DNA of 34,273 bases from Patescibacteria group bacterium (lineage in GTDB: Bacteria > Patescibacteriota > Patescibacteriia > JAGVFQ01): assembly GCA_020057505.1 (NCBI GenBank), contig JAGVFQ010000013.1, positions 1 to 34,273 on the forward strand. The letters are read 5' to 3'. Both the position numbers and the translations under genes were made by a program. The notes below the pieces were generated by a model. It saw only the letters and a program-made list of their open reading frames with translations. It was not told the origin of the DNA and searched no databases. Positions within the stretch are counted from its first letter, which is position 1, and every line of letters starts with the position of its first letter. Shown piece by piece: positions 8,887-16,308 of the stretch.

Positions 8887-9117
8887 ATGAAAGCCTTTAT
8901 TCTGGTAGTGATAACTTGGCTGATATTATTTATCAGCTACGGATTGGCCTCATTCTGGATCGCCGACTATCCAGGAACGGGATTCTTCGCCTACTTATTC
9001 AAAGGTCCTGAGGCAGACTTTGCCGCTCTCGGAAGCCTATACATATCCTTTTTCATCGGCGTCAGCTACCTCGCCTTCTCAGACACAACAAATTCGGAAC
9101 GAAGAAGCCGATCTTAA
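8887..9117 (+). CDS. Small two-helix membrane protein
   Basis: A 76-aa protein with two predicted membrane helices (about 3-25, AFILVVITWLILFISYGLASFWI; about 46-64, ALGSLYISFFIGVSYLAFS) and a short charged tail ending ERRSRS. It is a complete stand-alone transcription unit with a near-consensus promoter, a GAAAGGG ribosome binding site and a strong terminator. Such a unit in this compact genome suggests fairly high expression. I do not recognise a family. Confidence 0.75.
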   Translation: MKAFILVVITWLILFISYGLASFWIADYPGTGFFAYLFKGPEADFAALGSLYISFFIGVSYLAFSDTTNSERRSRS

Positions 9118-9146
9118 CTTAATAACGTTCTTTCAATGGAAAGATT

Positions 9147-9178
9147 TGACCCAATAAAATTTGGGTCATTTTTTATTT
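9147..9178 (+). terminator. Strong intrinsic terminator
   Basis: TGACCCAA (9147-9154) and TTGGGTCA (9161-9168) form a perfect 8-bp stem with a 6-nt loop, followed by TTTTTTATTTT. It ends the 76-aa gene just before the converging stop at 9184. Confidence 0.9.
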
Positions 9179-9183
9179 TAAAA

Positions 9184-9990
9184 TTATCTCGCAAAATGAT
9201 TTACTAATCTAAACAACCCGCTTAAAAACCATACTAGAATTAGCATTAAGAAGGTAAATACTATCCCGTAGCCCAAAATAAAATTCAGCCAATGGATGGG
9301 TAGAATCAAGAATGAAAAAATCTGCCAAACCGAGCTTAAACTAAAAAATGCTAGAATAAAATATAAAAACACGAAAACGACCAAAATAATACCTAAGCCC
9401 TGGAAGGCGTGTTTCAAATCGGTTTTTGACGGCGCCGCGTGGGAACCAAGCGAAAGCATTAAATAAAAAAATATATATACCCGCCAATCAGCAAAATCCA
9501 GATTCCTGAATAATTCAAAAAAGTAATTAAGATAAGACTGCAGATAAAAAATGCCGGCTTGCCAAAATGCTCTTAATGATGAGAAATCGCCGAGACTTAA
9601 ATTTATTGCTTTAATTTGTTGGCTATAGACTGCCGGCAATAGAAACTTTACGAGCAGCCAAATCACGAGCGAAACCCCGAAAAGCGGCGCGATGGAAACA
9701 ATTAATTTCTTAATCGGATTTCTGGTATATTCATGCGCTACCTGGCCCAAAACCAGCCTTCCCTCGCTTGATCTCGGCCGAAAAAGTTCGAGCTTTTTAA
9801 TTTTAGTAAAAGTAATAATACAACCCAGATAATGACTAAATTCATGGACTATCACACCCGGCCACATGAAAAATAGATAAAGCCATTGGGGCAAAGAGCT
9901 CGCCACGAGATTGTTTAAATAATTGGAAAGAAAATACAAGATAACGATTAAAACAAAAAAGGGCAAAAATAAATTTAAAAGATAAATCAT
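9184..9990 (-). CDS. Membrane HExxH metallopeptidase-like protein (M50-like)
   Basis: A 268-aa polytopic membrane protein. After a first hydrophobic helix (about 5-24) comes VIVHEFSHYLGC, with zinc-ligand motif H49-E50-x-x-H53 embedded in a hydrophobic segment, as in site-2-protease-type (M50) peptidases. A candidate third ligand is the Asp in SHAAPSKTDLKHAF (about 190-203). Several further hydrophobic helices follow to the C-terminus. Members of M50 cleave membrane proteins, but the typical N-P-D-G motif is not seen, so catalysis and substrate are uncertain. It is monocistronic, convergent with the 76-aa gene and preceded by a 100-bp dispersed inverted-repeat element. Confidence 0.6.
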   Translation of the reverse strand: MIYLLNLFLPFFVLIVILYFLSNYLNNLVASSLPQWLYLFFMWPGVIVHEFSHYLGCIITFTKIKKLELFRPRSSEGRLVLGQVAHEYTRNPIKKLIVSIAPLFGVSLVIWLLVKFLLPAVYSQQIKAINLSLGDFSSLRAFWQAGIFYLQSYLNYFFELFRNLDFADWRVYIFFYLMLSLGSHAAPSKTDLKHAFQGLGIILVVFVFLYFILAFFSLSSVWQIFSFLILPIHWLNFILGYGIVFTFLMLILVWFLSGLFRLVNHFAR

Positions 9991-10049
9991 CTGTTATGGG
10001 TAATTCTTAATTTGACAGTGTAAATAAATATCCTAGAAGTAGAATAATC

Positions 10050-10149
10050 TGTCATTGCGAGCGAAGCCGCAGCGTAGCGAAGCAATCTCTTTACTCACTA
10101 AAGCCGGAGATTGCTACGTCGCTCCCGCGGGTCGCTCCTCGCAATGACA
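10050..10149. repeat. Family C 100-bp inverted-repeat element (TGTCATTGCGAG type)
   Basis: Terminal inverted repeats TGTCATTGCGAG and its complement at 10138-10149 (interrupted by one base) enclose a second inverted pair, GCAATCTC (10082-10089) and GAGATTGC (10107-10114). The whole segment can fold into one long hairpin and has no open reading frame. Similar CATTGCGAGCGAAGC palindromes are, from general knowledge, scattered in many bacterial phyla. It fills most of the gap between the HExxH gene and tsaB. Confidence 0.75.
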
Positions 10150-10182
10150 AGCTTCTTACTAACATTAATAGACGACTTTGAT

Positions 10183-10602
10183 TCATGATTCCCGATTTTT
10201 CGGCGTAGTTATGTTTGGCTCTTTATCGTAAAACGGCATGACTATCTCCCCTGTCTTGGCTTTTTTAAGCTTCGCTAAACCTTCTTCCACTAAATCAGCC
10301 AAATCATGTTCTACTTCCTTTTTAACGCCCACAACCGGAATATTCAAAGCAAAGCTCAAAATATTCGCCGTAACTACTCCGATTCTTATAGAAGTAAATC
10401 CGCCCGGACCAACAACAACAATAATGCCGGACAAATCTTCCAACTTAACTTTATTGCTTTTAAGTAATTTAGCAATTAAAGGCAGGAGTTCTTCTATCTG
10501 GCGATACTCGCTTTTGGATTCCTGCTTGGCTTTAATTTTTTGGTTATCAATCAAAGCGACGAGAATATTTTTCTCTTCTGCGGTATTAATAAATAAAATC
10601 AT
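10183..10602 (-). CDS. tsaB: tRNA threonylcarbamoyladenosine biosynthesis protein TsaB
   Basis: A 139-aa ASKHA-fold protein of the t6A pathway, which modifies A37 of ANN-decoding tRNAs. It starts MILFINTAEEKNILVAL and contains VGPGGFTSIRIGVVTAN (about 63-79), the TsaB counterpart of GPGSFTGLRIG. The family is usually about 220-240 aa; this protein ends soon after the first domain, which keeps the TsaD-contacting surface. Such short forms are common in reduced genomes. A 30-bp perfect palindrome (10616-10645) separates it from the upstream winged-helix gene. The partners TsaC, TsaD and TsaE are not in the window. Confidence 0.85.
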   Translation of the reverse strand: MILFINTAEEKNILVALIDNQKIKAKQESKSEYRQIEELLPLIAKLLKSNKVKLEDLSGIIVVVGPGGFTSIRIGVVTANILSFALNIPVVGVKKEVEHDLADLVEEGLAKLKKAKTGEIVMPFYDKEPNITTPKNRES

Positions 10603-10615
10603 AATTCAACAAAAT

Positions 10616-10645
10616 CGTAGAGACAATTCATGAATTGTCTCTACG
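10616..10645. repeat. Family B perfect 30-bp palindrome (CGTAGAGAC arms)
   Basis: Arms CGTAGAGACAATTCA and its exact complement meet at 10630/10631, with no mismatch. The outer GTAGAGAC/GTCTCTAC arms recur at 13880-13907 with a different core. It has no T-run and so is unlikely to be a terminator; it lies between a winged-helix gene and tsaB. Confidence 0.85.
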
Positions 10646-10660
10646 AAAGATGACAAAAAA

Positions 10661-11266
10661 TTAATCCAACTGATCCACTACTACCACTTTTTTATTATCA
10701 AGAATGCTATATAAAAATTTGTCAGTAATGTCTCGGCGGTACTTGAATTCTTGCGCTGACAGTAAAGTATAATTGATTTCCCGTCCTAAATCGCGTTCAA
10801 ATTTTTTAACCACACTTTTCATGCGTTTGGGATTGACCTTGCCGACCGCCAATATATCGACCGGGAAATCTTTTAGCCCGACAAATACCCCTGTCAAAAC
10901 CAAATAATTAATATTGCCAAGCTCCTTTATTTTTTTGATCAAATGCTGTTCGACTAATAATTCCGCCTTGAGCATCAGAGCCTTTAATTCCGGATACAAA
11001 ATAAAATTTTGATTGATAATAAAAAACTTTTTTTGCTTCTTTTTTATTTTTTTCTTTTTTCCTTTGATTTTATTCTCTTCCTTATCCACTATTTTAATCA
11101 TAATAATCTCCATTGATTCCAAATTTTCCAATTCCCGCCGCACGGCATTGATCTGGCTTTTGAGCTCCCGCGTGAGCTCGCGGACATAATACGGCCTGTC
11201 GGGATGATTTAAAAAAATCCTTAATAATTTAACGCGCGTCTTTGAACCAAAAAGTTGCTCAAGCAT
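10661..11266 (-). CDS. Winged-helix regulator fused to a degenerate nucleotidyltransferase-like domain
   Basis: A 201-aa protein. Residues 1-60 (MLEQLFGSKTRVKLLRIFLNHPDRPYYVRELTRELK..INAVRRELENLESMEII) form a winged-helix DNA-binding domain of the MarR/ArsR-like type. A lysine-rich linker follows (about 66-80). The C-terminal half (about 115-195) looks like a minimal nucleotidyltransferase fold. The usual GS...DxD has decayed to GVFVGLKDFPVDILAVG, with only one acidic residue left, so catalysis is unlikely. Such fusions are frequent in Candidate Phyla Radiation genomes and probably act as sensors or repressors; targets are unknown. It is followed by tsaB. Confidence 0.7.
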   Translation of the reverse strand: MLEQLFGSKTRVKLLRIFLNHPDRPYYVRELTRELKSQINAVRRELENLESMEIIMIKIVDKEENKIKGKKKKIKKKQKKFFIINQNFILYPELKALMLKAELLVEQHLIKKIKELGNINYLVLTGVFVGLKDFPVDILAVGKVNPKRMKSVVKKFERDLGREINYTLLSAQEFKYRRDITDKFLYSILDNKKVVVVDQLD

Positions 11267-11278
11267 AATAATATGATA

Positions 11279-11385
11279 CGAATAATGCCCGTCCTCCGTA
11301 GCTGTAAGCGACAGCTACTGCGGAGGGTGGACGAATAATTGCGAATTAATGCGAATATGAAAATTCTTATCGCTTTATTCGTATA
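11279..11385. repeat. Family A element interrupted by a 43-bp hairpin
   Basis: CGAAT units start at 11279, 11332, 11342 and 11352, and inverted TATCG/ATTCG units end at 11372 and 11381. Between the first two units lies a hairpin (11291-11332, stem CCGTAGCTGT/ACAGCTAcTGCGG extended by GTCC/GGAC). Removing 43 bp restores the 10-bp unit spacing. One palindromic element therefore seems nested inside another. The region also carries the -10 (11412-11417, TATAAT) of the next gene just downstream. Confidence 0.65.
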
Positions 11386-11443
11386 GCCTTTAAATAATTT
11401 AATAATTATAGTATAATATAATTGCGAAATTGAAGCAACAATT

Positions 11444-13837
11444 ATGAATATTGAATTCGGACAATTAATAATAAACCATCCGGAAAGAGCCAAAAGAGCC
11501 ACCCGGATCTTTGTGAGTAAAAGCTTCCCTGAAAGAGAAAGGATTTTGGGCAAAATTTTCGGCATTGTTGAAATTGAGACTGATTCACCGGATAAGAGAA
11601 AATACCAAATAATTGATGACATTATTAATAATTTGGAAAATAGCTTTTATTACCACGAGGCCTTGGGCGATAATCCGGCCGACCTGGATGCTAACGAGAT
11701 TGATCCTGAAGTAATCCTTGAAGATACGCTTAAAAAAACCAACGAAAAAATAATCAACATGGTGCAGGGCGGCGCCATCTATCTGCCGACGGAAAAATTG
11801 CATTTTATATTCGGCGTAATTAAGGATGAAAATTTATTTTTTACCAATTTCGGCCAGATGCAGGCTTTCTTGATTTTTGGAAGCAAAAATAATGATTTAA
11901 AAATCATTGATATTATTGGAAAAAGGGACGATTCTTCAAGGCCAGCCGAGCCCAGTCGCGGACCGATAAAATTTTTCTCGAACATTATCAGTGGAAAATT
12001 AAATTCGGGCAATTCCATTTTATTTACGACTGACAGCCTGCTCGACTTTCTATCATCGGATCGTCTGAAAAAGACGATTTCAATGGAAAGCGCCAGATCG
12101 GCGGCCGATGACTTTAGACAGATTCTTTTAAAGGTGACGCCTTATGTCACTTTCGCGTCGATTATTTTAAAACTCAACAATGAAAAAATAGTAATTCCAG
12201 TCCAAGAAATCACAGAACCGCAGAATTCCATCCAAGGATTAATCAGCACTGAAGAGCGGACTAAATCCTTTCTTATCCCCTCACTAAAATCGGCCCTCTT
12301 AAAAAATTTAATTTCAACCAAAAACTATATAAAAAAATTCAGTGCCGAAACCAAGCAAAAAATAAAAGAAAATAGGAATGAAAAAATTCTCAGCCAAAAA
12401 CCAATCGAAAAAGATATTGAATCTGCTGAAATTGAAACCGATAAAAAAGCATTTCTTGCTTCTTACAAAGAACGACTTGATCATTTATTCAAGAAGAAAA
12501 TCGACAATGATCCGCCAACAGATCTTCCGGCGCAAAAAGATAATACTGAAAAATTAAGCCCATTTTTCAAAAGGAAAACAACCGCCATCAGGCATTATTT
12601 GGTTTCATTGAAAACTAAACGTTCGAATGCGATAAAAAACTTTATCCATAGAATAGCTGATAATATCGACGATAGAATTGGACGATTATACAAAAGCTTT
12701 TCAAATTGGCCGAAATCAAGCAGAATTCTATTCGTAGCTTCGATCATTATTACCTTAATTTTCGTTCAAAGTTTAGTTTATTTGGACCAGCAGAAAGAAA
12801 AAAAATCATCTACGATTTTTTTCAACCAAACCGCCGATGAAATAAAAAAGAACCTTGACGAAGCCGAGGCCGGAATTATTTACAATGACGAAGATACGGC
12901 TAAAAAAATATTAGCCAAAACACAGGCGTTGTTAGCCGTCTTGCCTCAAGTTAATAAACAAGAGAAAACCGCATACAATGAATTGAATAAACGCTTTCTC
13001 GCGCAATTGCAAAATTTAAAGAAAATAATTAATATCGAGGAACCATCGCAAATAGTTAATTTCCAAACATTGGCGGCGGAAAATAGCGATATAAAAATCA
13101 AGGGGCTTATAAACATAAATAATAAATTATACGCATGGAGCGATGACAAGAAAACCGTTTATGAAATCGATCCAGACAAAAAAGAAATTACTGAAGTCGC
13201 ATCGCTCAATCAAAGTGAGCCCAATCTAAATCTGGGTCTGGCGATTGATTCATCGTCCATTGTTTTTATTAAAGCAAACCAATCGTTAACCAAGCTTGAT
13301 CTGAATACTAAAACATTTTCTGCTCTGGAATTGCCGCTCGTGAATAATGCGGAAATCAAAGATTTGGCAATTTATAATAATCGCCTCTATTCTCTCGATC
13401 CAAGAAATAATCAAATTTATCGCTATACTAAAACGCCAACCGGCTATTCTCGCGGTGCTGCTTGGGTTAAAGAGAGAAATATTAATTTATCGGATTCGGT
13501 TTCTCTCGCGATAGATACGAATATTTATGTCGCGAAATCAGACGGTTCAATTTTAAAATTTAATAGCGGCTATGCCAGTAATTTAAACACGGATAATATT
13601 GATCCGTTGCTAAAACAACCGACCAAAATATTCGCTTCGACTGATTCTAATTTTCTCTATATCCTAGACCCCGGGAACAAAAGGCTCATCGTAACAACCA
13701 AAGACGGCAAACTGAAGAATCAATATTATTCCGATCAATTTGATGATTTGAATGATTTTGTAGTAATTGAAAAAGAAAAGAAAATTTATCTATTCAATGG
13801 AACAAAAATCTTCGGCATTATCGCTAGCCATTTATAA
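11444..13837 (+). CDS. Large single-pass membrane protein: PP2C-like cytoplasmic domain and beta-propeller-like outer domain
   Basis: A 797-aa protein that I do not recognise as a named family. Residues 1-270 have segments such as HFIFGVIKDENLFFTNFGQMQAFLI and SILFTTDSLLDFLS, resembling the strands around the metal site of PP2C/SpoIIE phosphatases. The catalytic aspartates are mostly absent, so it may be a pseudophosphatase. A charged linker (about 310-425) leads to one membrane helix (about 427-447, ILFVASIIITLIFVQSLVYL), an alpha-helical stretch, and from about 540 repeated strands (LNINNKLYAWSDDKKTVYEIDPD; SNFLYILDPGNKRLIVTTKDG). These suggest an extracytoplasmic beta-propeller. The promoter -10 is at 11412-11417. 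It may transmit a surface signal; this is inference. Confidence 0.6.
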   Translation: MNIEFGQLIINHPERAKRATRIFVSKSFPERERILGKIFGIVEIETDSPDKRKYQIIDDIINNLENSFYYHEALGDNPADLDANEIDPEVILEDTLKKTNEKIINMVQGGAIYLPTEKLHFIFGVIKDENLFFTNFGQMQAFLIFGSKNNDLKIIDIIGKRDDSSRPAEPSRGPIKFFSNIISGKLNSGNSILFTTDSLLDFLSSDRLKKTISMESARSAADDFRQILLKVTPYVTFASIILKLNNEKIVIPVQEITEPQNSIQGLISTEERTKSFLIPSLKSALLKNLISTKNYIKKFSAETKQKIKENRNEKILSQKPIEKDIESAEIETDKKAFLASYKERLDHLFKKKIDNDPPTDLPAQKDNTEKLSPFFKRKTTAIRHYLVSLKTKRSNAIKNFIHRIADNIDDRIGRLYKSFSNWPKSSRILFVASIIITLIFVQSLVYLDQQKEKKSSTIFFNQTADEIKKNLDEAEAGIIYNDEDTAKKILAKTQALLAVLPQVNKQEKTAYNELNKRFLAQLQNLKKIINIEEPSQIVNFQTLAAENSDIKIKGLININNKLYAWSDDKKTVYEIDPDKKEITEVASLNQSEPNLNLGLAIDSSSIVFIKANQSLTKLDLNTKTFSALELPLVNNAEIKDLAIYNNRLYSLDPRNNQIYRYTKTPTGYSRGAAWVKERNINLSDSVSLAIDTNIYVAKSDGSILKFNSGYASNLNTDNIDPLLKQPTKIFASTDSNFLYILDPGNKRLIVTTKDGKLKNQYYSDQFDDLNDFVVIEKEKKIYLFNGTKIFGIIASHL

Positions 13838-13849
13838 ACAAAACGTAGG

Positions 13850-13869
13850 GGGCAAAAAATCTTTTGCCC
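13850..13869. repeat. Short palindrome GGGCAAAA/TTTTGCCC
   Basis: An 8-bp stem with a 4-nt loop directly follows the stop of the 797-aa gene and precedes the bidirectional terminator. It looks like another dispersed palindrome family (GTAGGGG...CAAAA type). It could also assist termination of the plus-strand gene. Confidence 0.55.
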
Positions 13870-13874
13870 GCAAT

Positions 13875-13912
13875 AAAAAGTAGAGACGCGATTAATCACG
13901 TCTCTACTTTTT
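13875..13912. terminator. Bidirectional terminator made from a family B palindrome
   Basis: GTAGAGACG.GATTAATC.CGTCTCTAC (13880-13907, one mismatch pair) is flanked by AAAAA and TTTTT, giving a hairpin plus T-run on both strands. It separates the converging 797-aa gene and rplL. The arms match the palindrome at 10616, so a repeat element appears to serve as terminator. Confidence 0.8.
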
Positions 13913-13927
13913 ATTTTGCCTAAATTC

Positions 13928-14335
13928 TTATTTTAGAGTCACTTGCGCGCCAGCCGCTTCAAGTTTCTTTTTCATCTCTTCAGCTTCTTGTTTGGTTGCG
14001 CCTTCCTTCACCATCTTAGGAGCGCCATCGACTAAATCTTTGGCCTCTTTAAGACCGATCTGAGTGATTTCTCTAATGACCTTAATGACGCCGATTTTGT
14101 TGGCGCCGGAGCCTGTCAATTCCACGTTAAAGCTGGTCTTCTCTTCCGCTGGAGCCGCGGCTCCAGCGCCAGCGCCTGCAGCCATAGCCATGACTGGCGC
14201 TGCGGCGGAAACGCCGAACTTATCTTCCAGGACTTTGACTAATTCAGCCAAATCGAGGACGGATAACTTTTCGATTTGTTCCACGAGCGATTTGAATTTC
14301 TCAGGAACGACAACTTCTTTTTTCTCTTCTGACAT
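13928..14335 (-). CDS. rplL: 50S ribosomal protein bL12 (L7/L12)
   Basis: A 135-aa ribosomal stalk protein that binds translation factors. An N-terminal dimerisation helix region ([26 protein letters not shown], about 15-42) is followed by an Ala-rich hinge (about 45-63) and the factor-binding domain. The last contains [33 protein letters not shown] (about 82-115). It is slightly longer than usual because of an N-terminal [12 protein letters not shown] extension. It follows rplJ by 47 nt as in most bacteria and ends at a bidirectional terminator. Confidence 0.98.
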   Translation of the reverse strand: MSEEKKEVVVPEKFKSLVEQIEKLSVLDLAELVKVLEDKFGVSAAAPVMAMAAGAGAGAAAPAEEKTSFNVELTGSGANKIGVIKVIREITQIGLKEAKDLVDGAPKMVKEGATKQEAEEMKKKLEAAGAQVTLK

Positions 14336-14382
14336 ATAGTTTAAAAATTAATTAATTATTTTATTAATTTATTTTTCATGAA

Positions 14383-14925
14383 TTAAACGCTTTTTTGATC
14401 TTTAATCGCATTAAGCACCACTACCAAACCTCTTAAATTGCCCTGCAATACATTGATTAATCCGGATAAAGGCGCCTTAATACTGCCAAGCATCTTGGCT
14501 AAAAGCTCAGGTCTAGTCGGCAGAGCGGCAAGACTCTTCACGCCGGCAGTGTCTAATATTTTGTATTCTTTCACGCCGGTAACAAGTATTCCGCTAAGAA
14601 ATTTCAAAGCTTCATGGTCTTTGGCGAATTTGTTTAAAAGTTTCGCCGGAGCCACTTCATCTTCAAATCCGAAAACCGCGGCCGCTGATCCTTCGATTTC
14701 TTTCGGGGCAAATCCCTTAATGTCGGTTTTCTCCAAGGCTTTGGCGAGCAAAGTCTTTTTTGCGACCAAATAATCTATCCCCGCTTCTCGGCAAGTTCGG
14801 CGCAACTGCGTCGTATCTTTCACCTTCATGCCGGAGAAACTGACAAAAATCAAAGATTTGAATCGAGAAAATTTGTCGACCAAATCATTAATGGTTATTT
14901 CTTTTTCTTGTTTTGTTTTAGGCAT
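14383..14925 (-). CDS. rplJ: 50S ribosomal protein uL10
   Basis: A 180-aa protein forming the base of the ribosomal stalk. It has the typical start (MPKTKQEKEITINDLVDKFSRFKSLIFVSFSGMKVKD), the RRTCREAGIDYLVAKKTLLAKALE segment, and the C-terminal helix that carries L7/L12 dimers. The rplK-rplA genes that usually precede it are absent here, so rplJL is an independent unit. It is controlled by a consensus promoter and an L10 leader RNA upstream. A short CTAATGA-type period-7 repeat (about 14934-14960) sits just before the start codon. Confidence 0.98.
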   Translation of the reverse strand: MPKTKQEKEITINDLVDKFSRFKSLIFVSFSGMKVKDTTQLRRTCREAGIDYLVAKKTLLAKALEKTDIKGFAPKEIEGSAAAVFGFEDEVAPAKLLNKFAKDHEALKFLSGILVTGVKEYKILDTAGVKSLAALPTRPELLAKMLGSIKAPLSGLINVLQGNLRGLVVVLNAIKDQKSV

Positions 14926-14962
14926 ACTTTTAGTAATTAGTCATTAGTTATCGGCTATTGGT

Positions 14963-15134
14963 ATAAAATAAAATATCTGTGGGCTTACCACAGACGTTTA
15001 AAACCTGAAAGCTAAAAAGCTACAAACTAATCAGCTGACTTGTACCTCGATAGGCCCTCATAAAAGAGGCTTAAGCGATAATTTAGCTAAATTATAGACT
15101 ATTAGCTAATTATCCACACCTATTGTCTGCGGTA
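14963..15134 (-). ncRNA. Ribosomal protein L10 leader with attenuator hairpin
   Basis: The minus-strand leader contains CCGCAGACAATAGG (from 15132), which can pair with CCTATCGAGGTAC further on. This is the kink-turn-like signature of the L10 leader family that binds the L10-L12 complex. Near the gene a hairpin TCTGTGG-TAAG-CCCACAGA (14994-14976) is followed by TATTTTATTTTAT. GTCTGTGG (14995-14988) is also fully able to pair, with one G-U, with CCGCAGAC (15132-15125). Binding of excess L10 would hold the 5' segment and free the downstream arm to form the terminator. This accounts for nearly all of the 335-nt gap upstream of rplJ. Confidence 0.8.
15010..15022. repeat. Short copy of family D repeat inside the L10 leader region
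   Basis: AGCTAAAAAGCTA matches the core of the 19-bp repeat seen at 2120 and 19290. It lies between the kink-turn part and the attenuator hairpin, in the loop region of the leader. Confidence 0.5.
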
Positions 15135-15151
15135 ATATAAATTGTATTTTT

Positions 15152-15179
15152 ATTATAGCAAATATAAGAATTGTGTCAA
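15152..15179 (-). promoter_or_regulatory. rplJL promoter
   Basis: On the minus strand TTGACA (15179-15174), a 16-nt spacer and TATAAT (15157-15152) preceded by TGC form a near-perfect promoter. Start of transcription is near 15145, about 220 nt before rplJ. It begins 3 nt after the terminator of the upstream operon. Confidence 0.9.
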
Positions 15180-15181
15180 AT

Positions 15182-15212
15182 AAAAAAGGAATCTCCATAA
15201 AAGAAATTCCTT
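15182..15212 (-). terminator. Terminator of the DAHP synthase operon
   Basis: On the minus strand AAGGAAT (15212-15206) pairs with ATTCCTT (15192-15186) and is followed by a T-run. It ends the transcript of the DAHP synthase gene 50 nt after its stop codon. Confidence 0.8.
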
Positions 15213-15260
15213 GATCCTCCTAGATTTCCCGGCCAATGGCTTGAGTCATCTTTTTATCGA

Positions 15261-16277
15261 TTACAGCCTCCTTCCCGCGGCCTTGACGAAAGGCCGAATA
15301 TTTTTCATCAGCGCTTCGAACGTGTGGAGTTTCAGGGATTGGCCGCCATCGGAAACGGCGGATTTGGGGTCAGGATGAACCTCGATCATCAGGCAATCGG
15401 CGCCGCAGGCTACTGCCGCCTTAGCCATGGGCTCGACATATTGCCAATAGCCAGTGCCGTGGCTCGGATCAACTGCCATCGGCAGATGTGTACGCTCCAA
15501 AAGCACGGGGACAGCATTGAGGTCAAGCGTGTTGCGCGTCGCGGTCTCAAAAGTGCGAATGCCACGCTCGCAGAGAATCACGTTCGGATTCCCCTCAGAG
15601 AGAATATATTCGGCGCTCATCAGAAATTCCTGAATCGTCATAGCCATGCCACGCTTCAGGAAAACGGGCAGTGCGCTTTGACCGACCGCCTTCAAGAGCG
15701 AAAAATTCTGAGCGTTGCGCGCACCGATCTGCAAGCAATCCGCATACTTGGCGATCAGGTCAAGGTCATGGACGCTCATCACCTCGGTAACGATCGGCAG
15801 GCCGGTTTCCCTGCTCGCGATTTTAAGCAGTTTCAGGCCTTCCTCGCCGTGACCTTGAAAAGCGTAAGGAGATGTCCGTGGTTTAAATGCGCCACCGCGC
15901 AATAGTTGAGCACCCGCCGCCTTGACTGCCTGGGCGGCCGCGACGATCTGTCCTTCATCTTCCACCGCGCAGGGACCCGCTATGACGATAAATTCGTTGC
16001 CACCTACCGGCACTCCGCCCACTTTCACCACCGAATGCTCAATCTTAACCGTCTTGCTCGCCAGCTTAAACGGCTGCAGAATCGGCACGACTTTATCGAC
16101 GCCTGGTATTGATTCGAGCGATTGTAAGACCGCCTTGCTCCGCTCGTCCCCAACGGCGGCAATGACCGTACGCTCGACTCCGAGGATGACATGCGGTTTG
16201 TATCCCAACTTCTCGATTTTGGCGGCGACTTCGTTAATCTCAACTTGCTCCGCGCCTTCCTTCATTACGATAATCAT
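15261..16277 (-). CDS. aroF: 3-deoxy-7-phosphoheptulonate (DAHP) synthase
   Basis: This 338-aa enzyme condenses phosphoenolpyruvate and erythrose 4-phosphate in the first step of aromatic amino acid synthesis. Residues 1-65 form a ferredoxin-like regulatory domain ([25 protein letters not shown]), as in the Thermotoga-type enzyme of the same length. The barrel shows [68 protein letters not shown] and MIEVHPDP. The start has a good AAGGAG ribosome binding site. The gene is visibly richer in G+C than all neighbours, suggesting acquisition by transfer. It is the second gene behind an aromatic-codon attenuator. Other shikimate genes are not in the window. Confidence 0.96.
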   Translation of the reverse strand: MIIVMKEGAEQVEINEVAAKIEKLGYKPHVILGVERTVIAAVGDERSKAVLQSLESIPGVDKVVPILQPFKLASKTVKIEHSVVKVGGVPVGGNEFIVIAGPCAVEDEGQIVAAAQAVKAAGAQLLRGGAFKPRTSPYAFQGHGEEGLKLLKIASRETGLPIVTEVMSVHDLDLIAKYADCLQIGARNAQNFSLLKAVGQSALPVFLKRGMAMTIQEFLMSAEYILSEGNPNVILCERGIRTFETATRNTLDLNAVPVLLERTHLPMAVDPSHGTGYWQYVEPMAKAAVACGADCLMIEVHPDPKSAVSDGGQSLKLHTFEALMKNIRPFVKAAGRRL

Positions 16278-16308
16278 TGTTCCTGCTCCTTGCTTGGTTG
16301 TTAAAACT

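Noticed and set aside
10013-10018. TTGACA as a plus-strand -35 element
   Set aside because: No matching -10 and no plus-strand gene follow; the palindromic element begins 30 bp downstream.
15324-15905. A 193-codon plus-strand open frame opposite aroF
   Set aside because: It is the antisense shadow of a G+C-rich gene, in which stop codons are rare; it has no recognisable protein features and aroF is certain.
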